From: DAOUEG01 sp964595455
GTDB lineage: Bacteria > Chloroflexota > Dehalococcoidia > Dehalococcoidales > RBG-16-60-22
Assembly (NCBI GenBank): GCA_964595455.1
Contig: CAZQQL010000056.1
Location: forward strand, 1-21,591
Direction: 5' to 3'
DNA length: 21,591 bases
The first letter of the stretch is position 1, and each line of letters starts with the position of its first letter. Shown piece after piece: positions 21,541-21,591 of this stretch. The notes beneath the pieces are model-generated. The model did no database searches. It was not told the origin of the DNA and saw only the letters and a list, made by a program, of their open reading frames with translations. The translations under genes were made by a program, and so were the position numbers.

Positions 21541-21591
21541 AGATCGGAAGACGTCGTGTAGGGAAAGAGTGTAGGATAGGGTGTAGATCTC
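21541..21591. other. Illumina TruSeq dual-index adapter (assembly artefact)
   Basis: The last 51 bases read AGATCGGAAGA, then CGTCGTGTAGGGAAAGAGTG and T (one G missing relative to the adapter), then an 8-base index AGGATAGG (21573-21580), then GTGTAGATCTC. This is the reverse complement of the P5 TruSeq adapter; the index is i5 CCTATCCT, which I recall as D503. It is not genomic. Confidence 0.95.

Noticed and set aside
1..21591. CRISPR array, rRNA, tRNA or insertion sequence
   Set aside because: No regularly spaced direct repeats, no rRNA or tRNA signatures and no transposase motifs were found on either strand.

Overview
The window is GC-rich, gene-dense bacterial DNA that reads as the end of a metagenome-derived contig. 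The block recA-recX-rny-ymdB-PHP-plsY, together with aldehyde:ferredoxin oxidoreductases (AOR), DUF362-ferredoxin and DUF169 proteins, an Eis-like acetyltransferase and a LigD-type polymerase, suggests an anaerobic Chloroflexota, probably Dehalococcoidia. That placement is inference; no rRNA or other decisive marker is present. The last 51 bases are not genomic. They are an Illumina dual-index adapter with a recognisable i5 index, and they truncate the final gene.

Layout. Bases 1-1459 hold the 3' part of a LigD-type NHEJ polymerase gene and a convergent lipoprotein with a transglutaminase-like domain. Bases 1584-8428 form a redox block: AOR1, then a DUF362 protein with two [4Fe-4S] motifs (+ strand), converging on a minus-strand operon of Eis-like acetyltransferase, cupin and AOR2. 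Bases 8451-14994 are housekeeping: a YdeI-like protein, then recA, recX, rny (RNase Y), ymdB, a PHP phosphoesterase and plsY. A zinc-finger membrane protein follows, with a convergent DUF169 gene. Bases 16419-17459 encode a small membrane cytochrome-like protein and a lipid-anchored molybdopterin oxidoreductase, an MsrPQ-like pair. Bases 17950-21540 encode an SCP-x-type thiolase, its DUF35 partner and two enoyl-CoA hydratase-family proteins, the second cut off by the adapter.

How they fit together. The AORs would oxidise aldehydes to acids and pass electrons to ferredoxin; the neighbouring DUF362-ferredoxin protein could be a partner. The thiolase, DUF35 and hydratase genes look like acyl-CoA breakdown or synthesis. 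The central block serves DNA repair, RNA turnover and phospholipid synthesis.

The least explained DNA is 19560-20321. It holds a consensus minus-strand promoter with a LexA-like box in its spacer, a degenerate 84-bp tandem repeat and REP-like hairpin units, but no recognisable gene. Other points of interest are a palindrome inside the recA promoter, a multi-stem RNA leader before the thiolase gene, a Glu-to-Gln change in the first hydratase homologue, and a family of GGATTGC-hairpin-GCAATGA units at two loci.
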